A DNA stretch of 64,000 nucleotides from Pseudochelatococcus contaminans. Its GTDB lineage: Bacteria; Pseudomonadota; Alphaproteobacteria; Rhizobiales; Beijerinckiaceae. This document shows positions 1 through 10,188 of the stretch, one piece after another. Both the position numbers and the translations under genes were made by a program. Each line of letters opens with the position of its first letter. Within the stretch, counting starts at the first letter, position 1. The stretch lies in the NCBI RefSeq assembly GCF_014195635.1, contig NZ_JACICC010000008.1, forward strand, positions 86,449 through 150,448, read 5' to 3'. The notes under the pieces are model-generated. The model ran no database searches, was not told the origin of the DNA, and saw nothing but the letters and a program-made list of their open reading frames with translations.

Positions 1-184
1 CGGAACGCCTACGTGACTAGCTTGATCAGTAGACATTCTGACAAAAACCAGGCTCCGTATTTATAGCCATCCATGCCCATGGCAACCAAGCGCTTTGAGC
101 ACGATTATTTGGCTACCTAAACACAAAGATCCGACGCAATGATAGCTCATCGCTCCGGATCATATGTAAAACGCTTCAATTTAA

Positions 185-1450
185 TCAAGCATCCGGATGG
201 CGAAGAATCAAGGATGCATTTGTTCCACCGAAACCAAACGAATTGGAGAGAACAGCACCGACTGACGCTTGTCTCGACTCATGAGGCACCAGATCAACTT
301 GAGTATGAACAGACGGATTATCCAGATTGAGTGTTCCAGGAACAATTTGATCTCGAATCGCCAGAATGCCAAAAATCGCCTCAACAGCTCCGGCCGCGCC
401 CAGAAGATGCCCTGTGGACGACTTCGTTGAGGACATGAGAACGGAGTCAGCATGTTCGCCTAGCAACCGCTCGACGGCCCGCAACTCTATCTCATCACCA
501 AGCGGAGTTGAGGTACCATGAGCATTAATGTAGCTGATGTCAGCAGCGGAAAGGCCTGCTCGTTTTAATGCCGCTTGCATGCAACGGAAGGCACCATCGC
601 CATCCTCAGACGGTGACGTAATATGATACGCATCGCCAGATAATCCATAACCGACGACTTCTGCATAAATGCGGGCGCCACGAGCAATGGCATGATCACG
701 CGCTTCGAGAACGACTATGCCAGCCCCTTCCCCCATCACAAAACCGTCCCGATCCTTGTCATAAGGACGAGAGGCTTTTTCAGGAGTATCATTAAATGCG
801 GTAGACAATGCCCTGCAAGCGGCAAAGCCGGCCAACGCTAGGCGATTAACCGGCGACTCCGTTCCTCCCGCAACGATGACATCAGCATCACCCAGCGCGA
901 CCAGACGAGCTGCATCCCCAATTGCATGAGCACCTGTTGAGCAAGCCGTAACGACTGAATGGTTGGGGCCTTTGAGCCCATGAGCAATGGAAACATAACC
1001 CGATGCCAGGTTAATAAGTCTGCCCGGAATAAAAAAAGGCGAGACTCTCCTTGGACCGCGCTCGTGAAGCGTCACTGCAGCGTCATAGATCCCACCAACC
1101 CCGCCAATACCCGAGCCGATAAGGACACCTGTAGCAACCCGGTCTGCTTCGGTTGAAGGGTGCCACCCGGCATCGTCCAGCGCCTGGCGTGCGGCAGCCA
1201 TTGCATAGATGATGAAAGGATCAACTTTGCGTTGTTCCTTTGACTCCATCCAGTCGTCAGGATTAAAGCCGCCATCGCTATCTTCTTGACCGGGAACTGT
1301 ACATGCGATTTTGCAGGGCAAATCGGATGTATCAAATGCATCGACACGTCGAGCCCCGCTGACACCTGCAAGCAACCTGCGCCACGTGGTTTCAATCCCA
1401 CAGCCAAGCGGCGATACAATGCCAAGCCCGGTTACAACCACACGCCTCAT
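185..1450 (-). CDS. fabF: beta-ketoacyl-ACP synthase II
   Basis: Condensing enzyme of type II fatty acid synthesis; it elongates acyl-ACP with malonyl-ACP in the cytosol. The thiolase-fold triad is visible: nucleophile Cys in VVTACSTGAHA (about residue 165), His in NAHGTSTPLGD and His in SSTGHLLGAAGA. The chosen start gives MRRVVVTGLG, 421 residues, the normal length for FabF; a Shine-Dalgarno-like AGGTGG precedes it on the minus strand. A start nine codons upstream is possible but adds an atypical leader. It lies 93 bp after acpP in the same direction, the usual acpP-fabF pair. Base composition is visibly lower in G+C than in the cys and suf genes further right. Confidence 0.96.
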   Translation of the reverse strand: MRRVVVTGLGIVSPLGCGIETTWRRLLAGVSGARRVDAFDTSDLPCKIACTVPGQEDSDGGFNPDDWMESKEQRKVDPFIIYAMAAARQALDDAGWHPSTEADRVATGVLIGSGIGGVGGIYDAAVTLHERGPRRVSPFFIPGRLINLASGYVSIAHGLKGPNHSVVTACSTGAHAIGDAARLVALGDADVIVAGGTESPVNRLALAGFAACRALSTAFNDTPEKASRPYDKDRDGFVMGEGAGIVVLEARDHAIARGARIYAEVVGYGLSGDAYHITSPSEDGDGAFRCMQAALKRAGLSAADISYINAHGTSTPLGDEIELRAVERLLGEHADSVLMSSTKSSTGHLLGAAGAVEAIFGILAIRDQIVPGTLNLDNPSVHTQVDLVPHESRQASVGAVLSNSFGFGGTNASLILRHPDA

Positions 1451-1543
1451 GAACGACCACCTGCCTGTATCATACACACGCAGGCACCCGGATCATTACC
1501 GATACGACGCATGCGCTTATAGGAAACGCTACGACCAAGCCAA

Positions 1544-1783
1544 TCAGGCTGAAACGTTTTTCTCAAGAAACTTGATAGCGTCGCCGACGGTCACAATGGT
1601 CTCTGCCGCATCGTCCGGAATTTCAACGCCAAAACCTTCTTCGAAGGCCATTACCAACTCAACGGTATCAAGGCTATCTGCGCCCAAATCATCAATGAAG
1701 TTGGCGGAATCGGTCACCTTGTCTGCCTCTACTCCAAGATGCTCGACAACAATCTTTTTAACGCGATCAGCGATATCACTCAT
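1544..1783 (-). CDS. acpP: acyl carrier protein
   Basis: A 79-residue acidic carrier protein that holds growing acyl chains as thioesters on 4'-phosphopantetheine. The phosphopantetheine attachment Ser is in the canonical [18 protein letters not shown] segment (about residue 37). Length matches the family (77-80). ATG is preceded by AAGGAA at a good distance. It stands between fabG and fabF in the usual order, but the gap from fabG is long (528 bp), so it probably has its own promoter. Confidence 0.97.
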   Translation of the reverse strand: MSDIADRVKKIVVEHLGVEADKVTDSANFIDDLGADSLDTVELVMAFEEGFGVEIPDDAAETIVTVGDAIKFLEKNVSA

Positions 1784-2311
1784 ATTTCCATTCCTTATTC
1801 AAGAGACTGACATTTTCGGCAGACAAGCAGACCGAACATCAACACCAATCGAAAACCCGACATAATGCTGACGAACTCAACGCTTCGCATACGTTCGGGA
1901 CGACACTGGCTACACGAGCCTGCGATCACACACAACCCGGGTCCACAAAAATCAGGAGCAAAATTTCCAAACTGCCCGATATTGCTAACACCTTTAAGTC
2001 ACCAACTGAACAAGCCAAAGCATGACACGATAAAATTTTCAACCCCTAGGAAATCATATATACATACAGAAAACTACTTATGGCTTAGAAGTTACGCTAA
2101 AATGCGCCATGTCAAGTTGAAAAAACAACTTAGTAATTAAACCTGCAATCGTTGCAACCCGACTATAAAGCTTTTGAGCAGCAATCTCACTTCATCCGCC
2201 CGACTCTCATTATTAACATACTCCATATCTCAGAGTTGAGTTGAACTGAGGTTGATTGAAATGCGGCAAAAAATGGTCAGATCAGATCAGATCAGATCAG
2301 ATCAGATCAGA
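1784..2311. other. 528-bp AT-rich intergenic region between fabG and acpP
   Basis: I see no convincing gene here. The region is AT-rich compared with flanking genes, holds the presumed acpP promoter (reading minus) and the 5-bp tandem repeat at its right end. An open frame of 91 codons at 1865-2140 on the plus strand lacks a ribosome-binding site and protein-like composition. Confidence 0.6.
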
Positions 2312-2319
2312 TCAGATCA
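2277..2319. repeat. 5-bp tandem repeat (ATCAG on plus, CTGAT on minus), about 8.6 units
   Basis: Seven perfect ATCAG units occupy 2281-2315, with partial units on each side. The repeat starts inside the last codons of fabG: the TGA stop (minus strand, 2312-2314) is itself part of a unit. Because the first unit met by the ribosome always contains that stop, changes in copy number would not alter the protein but would alter the fabG-acpP spacer. Confidence 0.95.
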
Positions 2320-3049
2320 TCGCCATTCCGCCATTTATATGCAATGTCTGACCGGTAACGTAACTCGCCTCATCTGATGCAAGATAGATGACAGCGGCAG
2401 CAATATCACCACCCGAACCAAGACGTGCAGCCGGCACACGCGAAAGAATGGTTTCACGCTGCTTATCGTTAAGTGCATCTGTCATAGGCGATTCGATAAA
2501 ACCAGGCGCAATGACATTAACTGTTATTCCGCGGCTAGCTACTTCAGCTGCGAGAGACTTTGACAGACCAATCAGACCAGCTTTGGATGCCGCATAATTT
2601 CCTTGCCCCGGATTGCCGGTGACACCCACGATGGAACTAATGCCAATGATCCGTCCAGAGCGGCGACGCATCATCCCTTTGATGGCAGTGCGCGATAACC
2701 TGAAAGCTGCTGTCAGATTGACAGCAATAACTGAATCCCACTCATCGTCCTTCATGCGCATTGAAAGATTATCACGGGTAAGGCCCGCGTTGTTAACCAG
2801 AATATCCAAGCCGCCAAGTGCAGCCTCCGCAGCAGGAACAAGCGCCTCCACTTCTTCAGAAACGGACAAATTAGCGGGGCAGATATGAACGCGTTCACGC
2901 AAGTCTGTAGCCAGAGCCTCTAGCGCCTCTTGGCGGGTTCCGGACAATACAAGTTCTGCACCCTGCGCATGCAATGCCTTGGCGATCGCACTTCCTAGAC
3001 CACCTGTCGCACCGGTCACGAGTGCTTTTTTTCCTGTAAGTTGAAACAC
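2312..3049 (-). CDS. fabG: 3-oxoacyl-ACP reductase
   Basis: NADPH-dependent reduction of 3-oxoacyl-ACP in fatty acid elongation. It is a classical short-chain dehydrogenase of 245 residues with the cofactor motif TGATGGLGSAIA near the N-terminus, NNAG, and the catalytic Ser-Tyr-Lys set in ISSIVGVTG and NYAASKAG. The start is GTG, with AAGGAAAG just upstream. It begins about 11 bp after the fabD stop, so the two are co-transcribed. The 3' end runs into a pentanucleotide tandem repeat. Confidence 0.96.
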   Translation of the reverse strand: MFQLTGKKALVTGATGGLGSAIAKALHAQGAELVLSGTRQEALEALATDLRERVHICPANLSVSEEVEALVPAAEAALGGLDILVNNAGLTRDNLSMRMKDDEWDSVIAVNLTAAFRLSRTAIKGMMRRRSGRIIGISSIVGVTGNPGQGNYAASKAGLIGLSKSLAAEVASRGITVNVIAPGFIESPMTDALNDKQRETILSRVPAARLGSGGDIAAAVIYLASDEASYVTGQTLHINGGMAMI

Positions 3050-3060
3050 GTTCTTTCCTT

Positions 3061-4014
3061 TTATCGAGTCAATTGAAGAGCTTCAATAAAACCTGCAAAA
3101 TCGTCAGGCCCTCCCACTGACAGAGCACGGGAGCCCGGTGCAATTCGCTTGGCAAGCCCTGTCAAAACCTTGCCAGATCCTAACTCGATAAAAAAATCAA
3201 CACCATCATCGGCCATTGCCGAAACACTTTCACGCCAGCGTACCGTACCTGTCACCTGCGAGACAAGGGCATCCTTGATATCTGCTGGACTATCGACAGG
3301 CGCTGCAAGAACATTTGCAAATATGGGCGCTCGTGGAGGAGAAATGTCTATGCGAGACAGTGCGTCGCGCATACGCTCAGCTGCTGGCTGCATCAGGGGG
3401 CAATGAAATGGCGCAGAGACTGGCAACAAAATTGCTCGCTTCGCACCACGGGCTTGTGCCAACTGAATGGCACGATTTACAGCGTCTGCATGACCAGAAA
3501 CAACAACCTGCCCTGGGCCATTATCATTCGCGACCGCACATATGTCGTTTTGAGCAGCCTCTTCGGCAATCTCTACGACTGCTTCAAAATCCAGCCCGAG
3601 AATCGCAGCCATTGCGCCCACACGTACCGGAACCGCATCCTGCATCGCTTCGCCACGAATCCGCAAAAGCCGGGCCGTATCAGCAAGGTCGATCCCACCG
3701 GCGCCCGCAAGAGCCGAATATTCTCCGAGTGAGTGCCCTGCTACATAGGCCGCATCACGAGCGACATCTAGGTCGGTCTCGGATTCCAGCGCACGAAGCA
3801 CGGCAAGGCTGACAGCCATGAGAGCCGGCTGCGTGTTGACGGTCAATGAGAGGGCATCGCTGCTTCCTTCCCACATCAACGCGCTCAATTTCTGGTCGAG
3901 CGCGTCATCAACTTCCTCGAAAACACGGCGGGCTGGAATAAAATTTTCGGCAAGCGCCTTACCCATCCCGACAACCTGGCTACCTTGCCCGGGAAATGTC
4001 AAAACAATCGACAC
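3061..4014 (-). CDS. fabD: malonyl-CoA:ACP transacylase
   Basis: Transfers malonyl from CoA to AcpP, providing the extender unit for FabF. Visible family signatures are FPGQGSQVVGMG at the N-terminus, the nucleophile Ser in GHSLGEYSALAG (about residue 95) and the His region VSAPFHCPLM. I chose the GTG at 4014 (giving MSIVLTFPGQGSQ) because GGAGG lies five bases before it and the length then matches E. coli FabD; a GTG four codons upstream is also open. It sits between alaS and fabG, 18-30 bp after alaS, in the same direction. Confidence 0.95.
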   Translation of the reverse strand: MSIVLTFPGQGSQVVGMGKALAENFIPARRVFEEVDDALDQKLSALMWEGSSDALSLTVNTQPALMAVSLAVLRALESETDLDVARDAAYVAGHSLGEYSALAGAGGIDLADTARLLRIRGEAMQDAVPVRVGAMAAILGLDFEAVVEIAEEAAQNDICAVANDNGPGQVVVSGHADAVNRAIQLAQARGAKRAILLPVSAPFHCPLMQPAAERMRDALSRIDISPPRAPIFANVLAAPVDSPADIKDALVSQVTGTVRWRESVSAMADDGVDFFIELGSGKVLTGLAKRIAPGSRALSVGGPDDFAGFIEALQLTR

Positions 4015-4044
4015 GGCATCCTCCACCCTGACATAGGTTCTTTA

Positions 4045-6696
4045 TTACGTTGCAGCAATGGCTTCCGCAATGGCATCGAGCGCAGCCTGCGCCTGCTCAC
4101 TGTCGGGACCGCCTGCCTGCGCAAGATCACGCCGGCCGCCGCCACCTTTACCGCCAAGTTTCTCTGCTGCTACGCGTACCAGCGCCACCGCATCGAAATG
4201 TTCACCGGCATCACCGGCCACGCCAACGACGATGCCTGCTTTCCCATCCTCTGCAACACCGACAATTGCAACAATGCCGGAGCCGATCCGCTTCTTGGCG
4301 TCATCGACCAAACTTTTGAGATCCTTCGGTTCAATGCCAGAAACAATGCGTGCGAGTAGGTTTGTTCCTGCAACCTCGCGGATGGGATCTTCTCCAGAAC
4401 CTACACCAAGAGCAAGCTTCTTACGGGCTTCCGTTAGATCGCGTTCAAATTTCCGGCGCTCTTCAATGAGCGCCTCCAGGCGCCCACCGAGTTCACTGAC
4501 AGGCGTGCGTAGCAATTCGGATATGCCCTGCAAAAGCTGACTTTCTTCTACGAGATGGCGCCTGGCGCCTTTTCCAGTCATAGCTTCAATGCGGCGCACG
4601 CCTGACGCAACTGCGCTTTCCGACAGCACGCGCACAATTCCGATATCACCTGTTCGAGACACATGCGTGCCGCCGCACAGTTCTACGGAGAATGGTTTAC
4701 CGCCAATCTCGGGGCGGGTTCCCATGCTGACAACGCGTACCTCATCGCCATATTTTTCGCCGAAAAGTGCGCGAGCGCCGGATTCAATAGCCTCATCCAC
4801 GGCCATCGACCGGGTAACGACCGGCTCATTGCGCAATACAAGGGTATTGGCAAGCTCTTCAATCTGTCGCAGCTCGCCAGCGCTAATTGGTCCCGGATGA
4901 CTAAAATCAAAACGCAAGCGGTCTGAAGTCACCAGTGAGCCCTTTTGCGCAACATGATCACCTAAAATTTCGCGCAGAGCTTCGTGCAGCAGATGTGTAG
5001 CCGAGTGGTTGGCGCGAATCGCTGAGCGACGTTCCGCGTCAACTTGCAAGGTGACGGCGGAACCAATAACCAGCATGCCTTCTGTCACTTGAACACGGTG
5101 GAGATAGAGAGCGCCGAGTTTTTTCGTTGTCCCGGTTATTTCTGCGCTGAGATCAGCGCCAGACAATTTCCCGATATCTCCGACCTGACCACCGGATTCG
5201 GCATAGAACGGGGTCTGATTGAAAAGAACGAAGCCTTCTTCCCCCGCACTAAGTGATTCAACCTCTTCACCGTCGCGCACGATCGCAGTTACGACGCCTT
5301 CGGCTGCCTCCGTTTCATACCCAAGAAACTCCGTAGACCCGACCTTGTCTTTCAGCGCGAACCAAAGGGTTTCGGTTGCTGCTTCTCCGGATCCGCTCCA
5401 TGCGGCGCGCGCTTGCTGTCTCTGCCGTTCCATCGCGGCGTTGAAGCCGGCAACGTCGACGCCGATTGAACGGGGGCGCAAGGCATCTTGAGTCAGGTCA
5501 AGCGGGAAGCCATAGGTATCGTAAAGAGTAAATGCGACATCGCCTGACAGTTGCGTACCGGCAGACAGTTCCCGGCTTTCAGCATCGAGAATCGATAGAC
5601 CACGCTCAAGAGTTTTCCGGAAGCGCTTCTCTTCAAGGTGGAGGGTTTCACCGATAAGCGACTGGGCACGAACGAGTTCAGGATAAGCTTCGCCCATCTG
5701 ACGAACGAGGGCAGGAACCAGACGCCACATCAGGGGGTCGCGCGCGCCCAGAAGCTGCGCATGTCGCATCGCACGGCGCATGATGCGGCGGGCGACATAA
5801 CCGCGTCCCTCGTTTGACGGCAGAACACCGTCGGCAACGAGAAAAGCGGATGCGCGCAGGTGATCGGCTATGACGCGATGGCTCACTCCCTGCGGACCAG
5901 CCGGATCAACGCCTGTCGCCGTTGCCACTGCTTCGATCAGCGCCCTGAACAGGTCTGTACTGTAGTTGTCGTGCGTGCCCTGCAAGACGGCAGATATGCG
6001 CTCAAGACCCATGCCGGTATCGATAGATGGACGCGGCAGCAGTTGCCGCTCACCTGGCACGACCTGGTCGTATTGCATAAAGACGAGATTCCAGATCTCG
6101 ATAAAACGGTCACCATCTTCATCGGGGCTGCCCGGAGGACCGCCTGCGATTTTATCTCCGTGATCATAAAAGATTTCGGAACACGGACCACAGGGTCCTG
6201 TATCGCCCATCGACCAGAAATTATCAGATGTGGAAATTCTGATGATCTTACTATCGGACAGGCCAGCTATTTTTTTCCACAAAAGTGCTGCGTCTTCATC
6301 TTCAGAGAAAACGGTAACGAGCAATTTGCTTTCTGGCAGACCGAATTCGCGTGTCACGAGCTTCCACGCTAATTCGATAGCATTTTCCTTAAAGTAATCA
6401 CCGAAGGAAAAGTTGCCCAGCATCTCGAAAAACGTGTGATGACGAGCCGTGTAGCCGACATTATCGAGATCGTTATGCTTTCCGCCAGCGCGTAAACATT
6501 TCTGGGCGCTCGTGGCGCGAGAATAGGGGCGTTTTTCCGCGCCGGTGAACACGTTCTTGAACGGCACCATACCGGCGCTCGTGAACATCAGCGTGGGATC
6601 ATTCCGCGGAACGAGCGAACTGGATGGTACGATCTCATGACCATTGGCCGAGAAATAATCAAGAAAAGTGGACCGAATCTCGTTTACGCCGCTCAT
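4045..6696 (-). CDS. alaS: alanyl-tRNA synthetase
   Basis: Charges tRNA-Ala. At 883 residues it has the full bacterial layout: class II catalytic core from the N-terminus ([18 protein letters not shown], then the motif 2 region [18 protein letters not shown]), the editing domain with zinc-ligand motifs [11 protein letters not shown] (about residue 565) and [13 protein letters not shown] (about 670), and a C-terminal DHHA1-type domain rich in Gly ([17 protein letters not shown]). It lies between recA and fabD in the same direction; the 240-bp spacer from recA holds an inverted repeat. Confidence 0.98.
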   Translation of the reverse strand: MSGVNEIRSTFLDYFSANGHEIVPSSSLVPRNDPTLMFTSAGMVPFKNVFTGAEKRPYSRATSAQKCLRAGGKHNDLDNVGYTARHHTFFEMLGNFSFGDYFKENAIELAWKLVTREFGLPESKLLVTVFSEDEDAALLWKKIAGLSDSKIIRISTSDNFWSMGDTGPCGPCSEIFYDHGDKIAGGPPGSPDEDGDRFIEIWNLVFMQYDQVVPGERQLLPRPSIDTGMGLERISAVLQGTHDNYSTDLFRALIEAVATATGVDPAGPQGVSHRVIADHLRASAFLVADGVLPSNEGRGYVARRIMRRAMRHAQLLGARDPLMWRLVPALVRQMGEAYPELVRAQSLIGETLHLEEKRFRKTLERGLSILDAESRELSAGTQLSGDVAFTLYDTYGFPLDLTQDALRPRSIGVDVAGFNAAMERQRQQARAAWSGSGEAATETLWFALKDKVGSTEFLGYETEAAEGVVTAIVRDGEEVESLSAGEEGFVLFNQTPFYAESGGQVGDIGKLSGADLSAEITGTTKKLGALYLHRVQVTEGMLVIGSAVTLQVDAERRSAIRANHSATHLLHEALREILGDHVAQKGSLVTSDRLRFDFSHPGPISAGELRQIEELANTLVLRNEPVVTRSMAVDEAIESGARALFGEKYGDEVRVVSMGTRPEIGGKPFSVELCGGTHVSRTGDIGIVRVLSESAVASGVRRIEAMTGKGARRHLVEESQLLQGISELLRTPVSELGGRLEALIEERRKFERDLTEARKKLALGVGSGEDPIREVAGTNLLARIVSGIEPKDLKSLVDDAKKRIGSGIVAIVGVAEDGKAGIVVGVAGDAGEHFDAVALVRVAAEKLGGKGGGGRRDLAQAGGPDSEQAQAALDAIAEAIAAT

Positions 6697-6762
6697 AACG
6701 CCCTGCCTGAACCCCTGCCAACGCCGCGCCGCAACGCTCGTTTGCTGCCAATGTTTTCCATA

Positions 6763-6785
6763 GCCGGTCTGTTTGGCAAACCGGC
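6763..6785 (-). other. inverted repeat in the recA-alaS spacer
   Basis: GCCGGTCTG and CAAACCGGC form a 9-bp stem with one mismatch around a TTTGG loop. No clear U-run follows on the minus strand, so this may be a weak recA terminator or a processing site rather than a canonical intrinsic terminator. Confidence 0.4.
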
Positions 6786-6936
6786 ATCCGGAGACGGACT
6801 CCGCCCGGAATCAAGCGCTATCCCAGCGCCCCTTCTAGAAGGAATCCGCCAGCCTGCAAATATGAAATCAGCAAATCCTACTCACCAACATACTCGTTGA
6901 GACCTGACCAGCGCCTCAACCACGCATCCTAGATTT

Positions 6937-8022
6937 TCAGGACGCATCATCCTCCCCACCGTCTGAATCAGGGCTGGCATTTTCGAGAATGCGCTCGGAC
7001 AGAACGGCGGAATTCTGACGAATCGCAGCCTCGATTCTGTTGGCAACCTCCGGGTTGTTCCGCAGAAATTGCTTCGAATTCTCGCGGCCTTGCCCAAGCC
7101 TCTGGCTATCGTAGGAAAACCATGCACCCGACTTGTCGACGATGCCACCTTTAACACCGAGGTCCAGCAGTTCGCCGAGCTTGGATACGCCCTCGCCGTA
7201 CATAATATCGAACTCGACCTGCTTGAACGGCGGCGCCACTTTGTTCTTCACCACCTTGACGCGCGTCGTGTTGCCGATGATTTCATCGCGCTCCTTTATC
7301 GACCCGATGCGGCGAATATCGAGGCGGACAGAAGCGTAGAACTTGAGTGCGTTACCGCCAGTGGTCGTTTCCGGCGAGCCATACATCACACCGATCTTCA
7401 TACGAATCTGGTTGATGAAGATGACCATCGTATTCGAGCGGGAGATTGAGCCGGTCAATTTGCGCAGCGCCTGGCTCATCAAGCGCGCCTGCAAACCAGG
7501 CTGCATGTCGCCCATGTCGCCTTCAATTTCCGCACGGGGGGTAAGTGCCGCGACCGAATCAATAACGAGCACGTCTATCGCGCCAGACCGCACCAGCGTA
7601 TCGCAGATTTCGAGCGCCTGTTCGCCTGTGTCCGGCTGCGAAATCAGCAAATCATCCAGATTGACACCCAACTTGCGCGCATAGACCGGATCAAGTGCGT
7701 GCTCGGCATCGATAAAGGCGCATGAACCGCCCTTCTTTTGAGCTTCGGCAATGGTGTGCAGGGCGAGGGTCGTTTTTCCCGACGACTCTGGCCCAAAAAT
7801 TTCCACGATACGCCCACGGGGCAAGCCACCGACGCCCAGCGCAATGTCGAGCCCGAGCGAACCTGTGGACACGGTCTCGATCTCGATCTGCCCCTGCGCC
7901 TGACCAAGCCGCATGATGGAGCCTTTGCCAAACGCACGTTCGATCTGCGTCAGCGCCGCGTCGAGAGCCTTTGTTTTGTCCATGGAACTACCTTCTACGA
8001 GTCGCAAACCGGCCTGTGACAT
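6937..8022 (-). CDS. recA: RecA recombinase
   Basis: DNA strand-exchange ATPase and LexA co-protease. It has the Walker A motif GPESSGKTT, the Walker B-like stretch [10 protein letters not shown], loop L1/L2 sequences ([20 protein letters not shown] and [20 protein letters not shown] in adjacent segments), and an acidic C-terminus. The start at 8022 gives [20 protein letters not shown], like rhizobial RecA; an ATG at 7983 with GAAGG upstream is an alternative. Length is 361 residues. A LexA box lies about 95-110 bp upstream of the start, fitting SOS induction. Confidence 0.98.
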   Translation of the reverse strand: MSQAGLRLVEGSSMDKTKALDAALTQIERAFGKGSIMRLGQAQGQIEIETVSTGSLGLDIALGVGGLPRGRIVEIFGPESSGKTTLALHTIAEAQKKGGSCAFIDAEHALDPVYARKLGVNLDDLLISQPDTGEQALEICDTLVRSGAIDVLVIDSVAALTPRAEIEGDMGDMQPGLQARLMSQALRKLTGSISRSNTMVIFINQIRMKIGVMYGSPETTTGGNALKFYASVRLDIRRIGSIKERDEIIGNTTRVKVVKNKVAPPFKQVEFDIMYGEGVSKLGELLDLGVKGGIVDKSGAWFSYDSQRLGQGRENSKQFLRNNPEVANRIEAAIRQNSAVLSERILENASPDSDGGEDDAS

Positions 8023-8115
8023 TCGGTTTATCCTTATGGCAGGTCGCGCGCCATTTCAACGTGCTCCCCAATCCTCTTTACAAATCACATGTACATAATT
8101 TGTTCTTGCGATCAA

Positions 8116-8130
8116 GTTCTTTTTATGTTC
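8116..8130 (-). promoter_or_regulatory. LexA (SOS) box upstream of recA
   Basis: GTTC-TTTTTAT-GTTC on the plus strand (GAAC-N7-GAAC on minus) is an exact match to the direct-repeat SOS operator GTTC-N7-GTTC established for alphaproteobacterial LexA. It is located in the recA promoter region. Confidence 0.88.
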
Positions 8131-8177
8131 TCAATTCAGCAACGTGGTTCCCTGCAATTTCCGTGGGGAAACCAATG

Positions 8178-8207
8178 TAAAAAGGCCGGCGTGAGCCGGC
8201 CTTTGGG
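8178..8207 (-). terminator. intrinsic terminator of the cysNC operon
   Basis: A perfect 10-bp stem, AAAGGCCGGC and GCCGGCCTTT, with a 4-nt loop (8191-8194) lies 44 bp after the cysNC stop. Read on the minus strand the stem ends in CCTTTTTAC, so a short U-run follows. It ends the sulfate reduction operon and separates it from recA. Confidence 0.85.
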
Positions 8208-8250
8208 GGAGGAGCGAGATGCATGCAATGTACGGAATACGTGGAAAGCT

Positions 8251-10188
8251 TCAAAGCTCCGACGATGTTTCCGCGCTCCGGTTGGCGCCAAGCACCAGCG
8301 TTTCAACCAGTTCCACGACCCGCACAGCCAAGGCCTCGGGGTCTGGCTCCGTCGCATCGAGCTGGATCTCTGGAGACAGCGGCGGTTCGTATTCTTGGCC
8401 GACACCCGTGAAGGCCGCGATTTTGCCCTCGCGGGCTTGCGCATACAGGCCCTTGGGATCGCGCTCCGCACAGACCTCTGCCGGCGCATCGACAAAAATC
8501 TCGATGAATTCATCCGGCGCGAAACGCTCCCGCAGCCGGTCACGATCGGCTCGGAAGGGCGAGACAAAGGCGCAGAGAACGATCAACCCGGCGTCGGTCA
8601 TCAGTCTGGCGACCTCCCCCACCCGGCGGATATTTTCCGTGCGCGAGGCTGCGTCGAAACCAAGATCCGCGTTCAGCCCCTGCCGCAGAGCATCGCCATC
8701 CAGCATCGTCGTGTGCCGACCAAGCGCATGCAGCTTTGCTTCCACAAGATTGGCGATCGTGGATTTTCCTGAACCCGGCAGTCCGGTGAACCACAGCACG
8801 AGCGGTCGTTGATGCTTGATATCGGATCGTGCGGCGCGGTCGACATCGAAGCCATGACGATGAACGTGAGTCGCGCCAAGCGCCTCCACTGCCATGCCCG
8901 CACCGACGGTGGCGTTGGTGAAGCGATCGATCAGGATGAATGCGCCAAGCTCGTGGCTTTCGGTGTAAGGATCGAAAACAATCGGCACGAGCGTCTCGAT
9001 TTCGACGAGGCCAATGGCGTTGAGACCCAGCGATACAACTGGTGTTTTGGCCAGTGTTTCCACATCGAGATAATGAGTGATCGCCCGCACTGTCGCCGGC
9101 ACGGTGCGGGTGCCGAGTTTCAAATTATAGGAACGGCCCGGCACGAGAAGTTCATCCGCCATCCAGACCACACGCGCCGAGAACCGCGTTGCGACGATCG
9201 GACGATGTCGGGGGTCGGCAAGAACCTCGCCGCGCGGCGCATCAATTTCATCGGCGAGAACTAAAGTGACCGCATCGCCGGCCTCTGCAGCAGGCAAATC
9301 GCCATCGAAGGTGACGATACGGGATACCGTGCTGCTCTTGCCCGATCCGGCAGCAACAACGGCATCGCCCACCGACACCCGACCTCCAGCAATCGTGCCC
9401 GAAAAGCCGCGGAAATCGAGATTCGGCCGGTTAACCCATTGTACCGGCAGACGGAACGGCCCGGTTGTGTCACGCTCTTCAACGTCTACGGTCTCAAGAT
9501 GGCCGAGCAAGGTCGGCCCCGTGTACCAAGGCGTCGAGGGACTTGCGACGGAGATGTTGTCGCCAAAACGCGCCGAAAGCGGAATGGCCTGCACGGTCAG
9601 AAAGCCCAGATCCTTGGCGAAGGCTTCGTAATCCGCAACGATGGCATCGAATTTTTTCTGATCGTAACCGACGAGATCGATCTTGTTGATCGCAAGTACG
9701 ATATGGCGAATACCGATAAGGGACGCAATGATGCTGTGGCGCCTCGTCTGCGTGAGCAGACCCTTGCGCGCGTCGATCAATAGAATCGCCAAAGCGGCAT
9801 TCGACGCACCCGTAGCCATGTTGCGGGTGTATTGCTCATGACCGGGCGTGTCGGCAACGATAAAAGATCGACGGGGCGTCGAGAAATAACGATAGGCTAC
9901 ATCTATCGTAATGCCTTGTTCGCGTTCGGCTTCCAGCCCATCGACCAGCAGCGCGAAATCGATATCGTCGCCTGTCGTGCCGACCCGGCGCGAATCATCT
10001 TCCAATGCAGAGTATTGATCGTCGAGAACGGCACTGGTTTCATAAAGCAGCCGCCCGATCAGCGTGGATTTGCCGTCATCGACGGATCCGCACGTCAAAA
10101 AACGCAGCAATCCTCGCGCCGGTGCGGCGTCTGCTGGCGCTTCATTAGTCCTGACATCCAGATTATCCGTGGAGAGAGAAGCAGGCAT
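8251..10188 (-). CDS. cysNC: sulfate adenylyltransferase subunit 1 fused to APS kinase (CysN/C)
   Basis: Bifunctional activation enzyme: the N-terminal GTPase drives ATP sulfurylase (with CysD) to make APS, and the C-terminal kinase phosphorylates APS to PAPS. The GTPase half shows CGSVDDGKSTLIGRLL, DTPGHEQY and NKIDLVG; the kinase half starts near residue 455 with the P-loop TGLPGSGKST and contains DGDALRQGLN and FVDAPAEVCAERDPKGLYA. Total length is 645 residues, as in NodQ/CysNC proteins. ATG overlaps the cysD stop (ATGA). It is the last gene of the operon, before the terminator. Confidence 0.96.
   Translation of the reverse strand: MPASLSTDNLDVRTNEAPADAAPARGLLRFLTCGSVDDGKSTLIGRLLYETSAVLDDQYSALEDDSRRVGTTGDDIDFALLVDGLEAEREQGITIDVAYRYFSTPRRSFIVADTPGHEQYTRNMATGASNAALAILLIDARKGLLTQTRRHSIIASLIGIRHIVLAINKIDLVGYDQKKFDAIVADYEAFAKDLGFLTVQAIPLSARFGDNISVASPSTPWYTGPTLLGHLETVDVEERDTTGPFRLPVQWVNRPNLDFRGFSGTIAGGRVSVGDAVVAAGSGKSSTVSRIVTFDGDLPAAEAGDAVTLVLADEIDAPRGEVLADPRHRPIVATRFSARVVWMADELLVPGRSYNLKLGTRTVPATVRAITHYLDVETLAKTPVVSLGLNAIGLVEIETLVPIVFDPYTESHELGAFILIDRFTNATVGAGMAVEALGATHVHRHGFDVDRAARSDIKHQRPLVLWFTGLPGSGKSTIANLVEAKLHALGRHTTMLDGDALRQGLNADLGFDAASRTENIRRVGEVARLMTDAGLIVLCAFVSPFRADRDRLRERFAPDEFIEIFVDAPAEVCAERDPKGLYAQAREGKIAAFTGVGQEYEPPLSPEIQLDATEPDPEALAVRVVELVETLVLGANRSAETSSEL

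Noticed and set aside
1865..2140. 91-codon plus-strand frame in the acpP upstream region
   Set aside because: AT-rich non-coding composition, no Shine-Dalgarno sequence, no family resemblance.
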